NCBI GenBank assembly: GCA_025175895.1 | Contig: CM045990.1 | Coordinates: forward strand, 4,588,001 to 4,652,000 | Length of the DNA stretch: 64,000 nucleotides | From: Wurfbainia villosa | Taxonomy: Eukaryota; Streptophyta; Magnoliopsida; Zingiberales; Zingiberaceae | Reading direction: 5' to 3' | In this document: one piece after another, positions 57,565 through 64,000 of the stretch | Position numbering within the stretch: position 1 is the first letter of the stretch | Layout: the number at the start of each line of letters is the position of its first letter | The notes under the pieces: model-generated | What the model was told of the DNA's origin: nothing | Databases searched by the model: none | The model's input: the letters and a program-made list of their open reading frames with translations, nothing else | Translations under genes and position numbers: made by a program

Positions 57565-58604
57565 CAATTTCCAATTTTGTGTGTTTAGGATTCAGTTGAT
57601 TTTATGCACTTATCATATATTGTATGTGTCAGATGATAGTAGGATGTGCGTAGGCTAACTTTTTGGTTGCAGGCATAAGATCCAACTACTATGGCCATAT
57701 GTGTGTGTATGTGATTGCATGTGTATAATATTATTTGAATCATCGGGGTTGACGAGGCTAGTATTTAATTTTTGTAATTAAGTACGACATTGTTTAGCCA
57801 CTCTTTTTATTTTAGTTTACTTTTAATCTAGATTTCATGTACACTCCTTCGTGGAGTATAGGATCGATGGATATAAATTAAAATAATTATTCTCAGCTCG
57901 GATCTCTGGATGACTTATACATGGTGTAGGGAGGAGCGGACGAGATGGCAATACGATGGGAGGCATATTGGAGAACAAAAGCCATAATAGTTGGAAAATA
58001 TTTTTTTTTCATATTTTTTGTTTTTTGTTTGATATGCATGTCGTGTGCTAGGAAAATTCCTCAATTTTAAAATACTAAGTGGGAGAGAGATATTTTTATA
58101 AATTCCCACGGCCTCCATTACGATTTGACATGTGATGCAAACAAACTTGCGCTTCAGATCTGAGTGCCTTCCTCCCCATCGGATGAATTTGTTTTGTGGA
58201 TCACAAGGTCGAATATGGTTATATGAAATTATTTAGGAGCGTGTGTACTTCCCCATCGGAAGACACATAACCCGAAATAATTGCCTTGGTACCAAGTAAT
58301 GGTGAACACTTAGATGGAAATAGGAGTATTCTCCCCATCGGAGTCACTGCTTTTATTTGTAGGGACGAAGAGGAACCAACTATTAATTTTATTTATCAAA
58401 AAGTTAGGTTGACAAGATAGTAAAATTAATGGGTAAAATCTCCTCTCATAAATGTAGAATTCATATACGTCCACACGATCGTAGCATATGATATTCTCGG
58501 TGTTTTGAGGTGTTGGTTGATTTTAAAATTTTATTGTTTGAGGAATCAATAATTTTTTGAAATCTAATGTTTTGATCTATGTGATTCTTAGGGGTTTTTC
58601 AAAA
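57565..58604 (+). other. RT10 leader
   Basis: Same non-coding leader as RT7 (46943-47966), base for base over long stretches. No gene. Confidence 0.8.
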
Positions 58605-59500
58605 ATGACTTTCAACTTGCTTGCTGTGATACTAAAAGAGAATAAACTTACTGGACCCAATTATGTTGATTGGAAGAGGAAACTTGATATTGTTTGGACT
58701 GTAGAGGAGTATAAATATGTACTTGTCGAAGAGTGTCCTCCTAAGCCTGCGGATGATTCTGGGAAAAAGGAGAAGGAGAGTTATAAGAAGTGGATAAAGG
58801 TTGATGAGATGGAGCGGTGTTACATTTTGGCTTCTATGTCAAATGTATTGCAACATCAGCATCAAGCCATGCCCACTGCTTATGACATGATGCTCAATCT
58901 CAAGGAGCTTTTCGGATACCAGAATCGGCCTGCTAGGCAAGAAGCCATGAGGAACCTGATGATAAACACCATGATCGAGGGAACACTCGTGAGGGATCAC
59001 GTTCTCAAGATGATGGCTCATTTGAATGAGTTGGATGTCCTTGGAGCTGAGATCGATGGGGAAACGCAAGTCGATATCATTCTCCAGTCTCTACCTAGGA
59101 GTTTTGAGCAGTTTCGCCTGAACTACAACATGAATAAAAGGTTGTATTCGTTGGTGGAGCTTCTCACAGAACTCCAGGCGGTAGAGGGGGATTTTTATTC
59201 AGAGTGCTCAGGCTCAGGCTATTGTTGCCCAAAAGGTTTCTACTTCTAAGCCGAAAGGCAAGAAAAAGAAGAAACAAGGTGGGGCAAAGGTGGCGGGAGG
59301 ATCTCAGGAAGGAGTGAAGAAGCCAAAAGGCAAGTGCTTCACTTACAAGCAGACTGGACATTGGAAGAATGACTTCTCCAACCAGAAGCAGAACAAAGGT
59401 ATATCTTTTGGTCTAGTCGTTGAAATATATTTAGCGGTGTTATCTACCGACACCTGGTGTGTAGATACGGGAGCCACTGATCATGTATGCAATACTTTGT
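58605..59500 (+). pseudogene. RT10 gag (one long frame, then frameshift)
   Basis: The best gag of family B here: open from ATG 58605 for about 215 codons (MTFNLLAVILKENKLTG... to about 59249), including the capsid helices lost in RT6. A change near 59190 (GGGGATTTTTATTC, others GGGGCTTTTTCGTC) shifts frame. In the second frame are SKPKGKKKKKQ and a decayed zinc knuckle (CFTYKQTGHWKNDF: second and last Cys lost). The protease core DTWCVDTGATDH at about 59448-59483 is intact; a stop follows at 59500. Confidence 0.88.
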
Positions 59501-61824
59501 AGGGGTTCCAGGAAACTAGACGACTAGCTGAGGGGGAGATTATCATTTACTTGGGCGATACTACGAAGGTGGCGACTGTTGCAGTGGGAGATGTTTATTT
59601 GTCTTTTGATAGAAATAAAACTTTGGTTCTGAGAAATTGCCTTTATGAACCTTTATTTAGAAAGAATTTAATTTCAATTTCTAAATTGTTTATGGATGGA
59701 TATTCTATTTCTTTTAATGACAGAGTTGTTATAAAAAAAAAAGGGAGATTATCTGTTCTAGTGCATTGATAGGAAATTTATATACCCTTGAACCAAAATC
59801 TCCCACCATGCAAATAGAAGTAAATAACTCATCTTCTAATTCTAATAAGAGAAAAGAACCTTCAAAAATGAACCAAACATATCTTTGGCATCTAAGGTTA
59901 GGTCATATTAACTTAAGTAGGATTCAAAGGTTGATAGCTGATGGACCTCTGGGTTCATTGGTGGTGGAAGATTTCCCAACCTGCGAATCTTGCTTGGAAG
60001 GTAAAATGACCAAGAGGTGTTTTAAGGCCAAGGGGTATAGAGCCAAAGATGTGTTGGAATTGTTTCATTTTGATTTGTGTGGTCCTATGTCTATCCAGGC
60101 AAGAGGTGGTTTTGAATATTTTGTCTCTTTTATAGATGATTATTCAAGATATGGATACATTCACTTGATGCACAGCAAGTCTGAATGCTTTGACAGGTTC
60201 AAAGAATTCAAGGTTGATGTGGAGAAACGTCAAGGTAAAAGTATCAAGACACTACGATCTGATCGTGGTGGTGAGTACCTCTTGGGAGAGTTTAGGAATT
60301 ACTTATCAGAGGTTGGGATTCAATCCCAATTGTCTGCACCTGGCACACCCCAGCAAAATGGTATAGCGGAGAGAAGGATTAGGACTCTTATTTAGATGGT
60401 TAGATCGATGATGAGTTATTCTGAGTTGCTAGATTCATTTTGGGGGTATGCTCAGGATACGACAGTGTATATTTTGAACTTGGAACCATCTAAATCAGTG
60501 TCTTCTACTCCCACAGAATTGTGGACTGGACGAAAGCCTAGTCTGAGACATATTCAGATTTGGGGGAGTCCAGCACATGTGCTAAAGGCAGATGATGGTA
60601 AGTTGGAACCTCGTACAGAAGTGCACATGTTCGTTGTCTATCCTAGAGGAATGAAAGGTGGTTTGTTTTATAGTCCTAGAGATCAGAGGGTGATCATTAG
60701 CATGAACGCCAGATTTCTAGGGGAAGACTATGTGATGAACCACAAGCCCATGAGTAAGATTATTCTGGAGGAATTGAGAGGGGAAGTCACTACTTCAGTA
60801 CCACCGGTACAAGAGGATATACCACAAGTGACTGCACCGCAAGTCACAGAGGATACACAGGTGATACCTCATCGTAGTGGGAGGGTTGTTAGACAGCCTG
60901 ATAGATTTATGTTCTTGGGAGAATCTTCTGATTTTGCCCCTGGCGAACATGAACCTGATCCCTGGACATATGACGAGGTAATCCAAGATAAAGATGCGGT
61001 ATCTTGGCAAAGTGCAATGAATTCTGAGATAGAATCCATGGATTCAAATCAGGTCTGGGAGCTAATAGAACCACCCAATGGTGTAAAAACTATTGGATGT
61101 AAGTGGATCTACAAAAGAAAGAGAGGAATAAACGCGAAGGTTGAGACCTTTAAAGCAAGGCTTGTTGCGAAAGGGTATACTCAGAAAGAGGATATCGATT
61201 ATGAGGAGACCTTTTCGCCGGTAGCCATACTTATGTATATCCGGATTCTCTTATGTATTGCTGCTCATATGGATTATGAGGTGTGACAGATGGATGTCAT
61301 GACAGCTTTCCTCAATGGAAGTCTTGAGGAAAACATTTATATGAAGTAACCAGAGGGATTCATTGCAAAGGGCAAAGAGCATCTTGTGTGCAAGCTTAAT
61401 CAGTCCATTTATGGATTGAAGCAAGCTTTGAGATCTTGGAACATCCTCTTTGATGAGGTAATCCAGTCTTATGGATTTATTCAATGTCCGAATGAGTCTT
61501 GTGTATACAAGAGATGTGACAAAAACGTAGTGATATTTCTTGTACTATACGTAGATGATATTTTATTAATTGACAATAATGTCAAGGTGTTATCGGACGT
61601 AAGGGTTTAGGGTTTAGGGTTTAGGGTTTAGGATTTAGGGTTTAGGGACGTAAGGGTATGGTTGTCCAAATAGTTTGATATGAAGGGCTTGGGAGAAGTG
61701 GGACACATCCTTGGGATCAAGGTTATAAGGGATCGCAGGAAAAGGATGTTGTGCTTATCTCAACCTTCATACATAGACACCATTTTGGCTCATTTTAGCA
61801 TGCGGAACTCCAAGAAAGATTTTC
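59501..61824 (+). pseudogene. RT10 pol: integrase and RT, cut at 61824
   Basis: Frameshift at an A-run near 59737. Integrase frame 59766-60395 with intact HHCC (LWHLRLGH, CESCLEGK), DLCGP, LRSDRGGEY and AERRI, then a stop. RT frame 60396-61286 ends at TGG-to-TGA 61284-61286; a stop at 61348; YVDD intact at 61548-61559; a telomere-repeat insertion at 61606; CAG-to-TAG at 61671-61673. The sequence breaks off at 61824 in the SKKDFL segment, before RNase H. Everything after that is RT11. Confidence 0.9.
61595..61656 (+). repeat. interstitial telomere-type repeat with flanking duplication
   Basis: Six TTTAGGG heptamers (61606-61647; the fourth is TTTAGGA) inserted into the RT10 reverse transcriptase. 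The preceding GGACGTAAGGG (61595-61605) is repeated straight after (61646-61656). RT7 has the uninterrupted site at about 54658. The net gain is 51 bp with flank, a multiple of three, but the insertion introduces TAG stops. Confidence 0.92.
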
Positions 61825-62799
61825 TGTAACGCCCGCCCTTATCTGCTCTCAGGGCGGTGCTACTGTTACTCCTTTTTTTTTTTTTTAAACATACTACATA
61901 TGGATCCTCTCACAACCTACGTACTTTAACAGGTCATCATAACTTAAACCTTCTTTTGCACATGCATCACATATCATATTCATCATTAGCATGTTAACAT
62001 ATCTTTCCTAACATGCATACATAAAGATTCGTTCATGAGTTCTAACATTTCCAACCTTCTTAAGTAGATGATACTCATTAAACACAAGTCTTATAAGCGG
62101 AAGCAATGTCTTAAGTTGTTCTTAGAGCATATAAATACAAGCAGATAGTATAGGGTCTTCTTCCACCATGCCACTATCACACACACTTGGCCCCTCCTGC
62201 TACTTCCTCTAGCGCAGACTTCCTTTATCTGCAGTATATGGACAACATGAATTATAAGCATATAGCTTAGTAAGACCCTTGCCTACTCACAAAAGCCACA
62301 AACTTCATCAAGCAATTAGAACATGAGCATACCAGCGTAAAGGACCTAAGCATTTCATGGAGACACTAATCAACAACATATCCATGTAATAAAAACTAAG
62401 CATGGCATAGAAAGCATAATTAATCTAAGCAGGGCATAATTTGAACATAAGCATTATAACTACATAAAACTAAGCATGCATGAAAGACATATTCATAAGC
62501 GTTTTAAAACTTAACAATAAGCATTCCTAACCTAAGCATCCGTAACATCCTACACCTTAAACCTACGTAAAGTACTTAGGCACAAACATTCTTCAACTTA
62601 ACCATAACCATTCATTAGGGAATCCAAACATGCATAAAAGACATAATCATAAGCATTTGTTTAACTTGGACATAAACATTTGTAATAACATAAATCCTAA
62701 ACTTGTAGAAAGAACATAATCGCAAGTATTCATAAACTTAACCATAACATTCACCACCTCATAAATTCTAAACTAGCATGAAGTACATAGTCGCAACAT

Positions 62800-63362
62800 T
62801 CTTAAACTTAACTCTAAACATCATAACTTCATAACATCTAGCATGCATAAAGAACATAGTTCGCAAGCATTCAGGGTATTTAACATAAGCATACACAATA
62901 TCCTGAAAGTCTTTTCTTTTCAAAACATATACTTATAGATACTTCCATATCATCATAATTTCATAACATCTAGCATGCATAAAAAAAAACGTAGTTCGCA
63001 AGCATTCAGAGTATTTAACATGAGCATACACAATAATCATAAAAGTCTTTTCTTTTCAAAACATATACTTATAGATACTTCAATATCATCATAACTTCAT
63101 AACATCTAGCATGCATAAAAAAAAACGTAGTTCGCAAGCATTCAGAGTATTTAACATGAGCATACACAATAATCATAAAAGTCTTTTCTTTTCAAAACAT
63201 ATACTTATAGATACTTCAATATCATCATAACTTCATAACATCTAGCATGCATAAAAAAAAACGTAGTTCGCAAGCATTTATTTAACATGAGCATACACAA
63301 TAATCATAAGAGTCTTTTCTTTTCAAAACATATACTTATAGATACTTCAATATCATCATAAC
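62800..63362 (+). repeat. ~136-bp tandem repeat in RT11
   Basis: Four units, anchored on TAGCATGCAT at 62841, 62971, 63107 and 63243 (steps 130, 136, 136). The last two full units are almost identical; the first is diverged and the fourth has a short deletion. More decayed relatives extend left to about 62560. Confidence 0.88.
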
Positions 63363-63441
63363 TTGTTTGGGGGCCCCAGTGTTAAGTACCACATAATCGT
63401 GTTCCCTAGTAGGTCAGTAGCGAGCCACCAGTCCTACTAGA

Positions 63442-63484
63442 GCAAGACCTCTTACGCCTTACGAGGCAAGACCTCTTACGCCTT
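63442..63484 (+). repeat. 24-bp direct repeat in RT11
   Basis: GCAAGACCTCTTACGCCTT at 63442 and again at 63466. Confidence 0.85.
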
Positions 63485-63589
63485 CTTATGTCCCTATGGA
63501 TTTGATTAACGACCACTGACGGATTGGGTACTTAACCTCTTACAAAGTAAAATACTTAATTCCTTTCTTTTCTTGTCATAGTATAAAGA

Positions 63590-63802
63590 ATGCTCTTGAT
63601 CCCCAACATAAAAGGAAGCATCTTAATCTTATCTTATCATAAGGAGAGCTCTTGATCCCTACTTGAAAGGGAAGCATCTCCATTTTATCTTATCTCAAGG
63701 AGAGCTCTTGATCCCTACTTGAAAGGGAAGCATCTCCATTTTATCATAAGGAGAGCTCTTGGTCCCTACTTGAAAGGGAAGCGTCTCCATCTTATCATAA
63801 GG
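63590..63802 (+). repeat. 51-56-bp tandem repeat in RT11
   Basis: Units with GAGAGCTCTTG at 63644, 63700 and 63751, plus partial units on both sides; each contains a GGGAAGC(A/G)TCTCCAT(T/C)TTAT-like part. The step changes from 56 to 51 bp by loss of a TTATC copy. Confidence 0.85.
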
Positions 63803-64000
63803 ACACATGCATTCATAACATAAGAGTACCCTAAAGGGGTCCTAAAGTATAAACATGTTCATCATACAAGCATATTTCGTGGCACATTACATCATAAACA
63901 TGAAGCATATTTCCTTGGCATATTCATGGCATATTAAATCACAAAAACATGTTCATCACCTAAGCATATTTCATGGCACATTACATCATCAACATGTAGC

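Larger units (their letters stand above)
61825..64000 (+). mobile_element. RT11: unclassified repeat-rich sequence, possible LTR start TGTAACGCCC
   Basis: An abrupt change from RT10 pol to TGTAACGCCCGCCC, a kind of start seen on many plant Ty3/gypsy LTRs (recalled, not checked). A 14-T run lies at 61873-61886. The rest is AT-rich, with the word CATAAGCAT and relatives throughout, a 136-bp tandem repeat (62800-63360), a CTCTTACGCC direct repeat (63442-63484) and a 51-56-bp tandem repeat (63590-63802). No coding frame. It reaches the window edge, so its right end and target duplication cannot be seen. Confidence 0.55.

Overview
This window is repeat-rich nuclear DNA of a flowering plant. It is AT-rich and made almost entirely of nested Ty1/copia LTR retrotransposons primed by initiator tRNA-Met. 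A short TTTAGGG (plant-type telomere) array lies inside one of them. I see no intact host gene, no tRNA or rRNA gene and nothing prokaryotic. The mix of families loosely recalls monocot genomes, but I cannot name the species.

Three LTR families explain most of it. Family A has LTRs of about 2.2 kb starting TGTTAG and ending CCAACA. Family B has LTRs of 1.7-1.9 kb starting TGTTGGGATG and ending CCTTCA, with a variable 27-bp minisatellite. Family C has LTRs of 1.4-1.6 kb with TGTTGG/CCAACA ends, packed with CAGTCGACTG palindromes; both copies encode gag but no pol. I number the elements RT1 to RT11.

Layout. RT1 (family A, minus) is the oldest host. Its 3' LTR (1-1768) and a gutted gag-pol (1789-3570) are on the left. 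Its probable 5' LTR is in four pieces (15869-16230, 25848-26107, 35120-35888, 43490-43660). Between these lie RT2 (family B, plus, 3570-15868, 5' LTR lost, itself split by family C RT3 at 4715-10837), RT4 (family A, plus, 16231-25847, two LTRs), RT5 (family C, minus, 26108-35119, two LTRs, with an extra ORF) and RT6 (family B, minus, 35889-43492, right LTR truncated). After a gene-free spacer (43661-45012) comes a family B tandem array on the plus strand: LTR, internal region (RT7), shared LTR, second internal region (RT10). RT7 is interrupted by solo LTR RT8 (48234-50074, another family) and solo LTR RT9 (51557-53406, family B, minus). RT10 carries a telomere-repeat insertion (61606-61647) and stops at 61824, where an unclassified sequence starting TGTAACGCCC (RT11) runs to the window end and contains two tandem-repeat blocks.

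Target-site duplications of 5 bp support RT3 (GGTTT), RT4 (CAGGA, one mismatch), RT5 (ACGAT), RT8 (CCATG) and RT9 (CACAC, one mismatch), which makes the nesting order firm. Every gag-pol copy has stops, frameshifts or deletions, so none looks able to move by itself. Any movement of family C would need proteins supplied by another element. The longest uninterrupted pol frame is in RT6, but its reverse transcriptase active site reads YVDN. The most unusual items are the gag-plus-ORF2 organisation of RT5, the LTR-sharing RT7/RT10 array, the telomeric insertion and the palindrome-rich family C LTRs.
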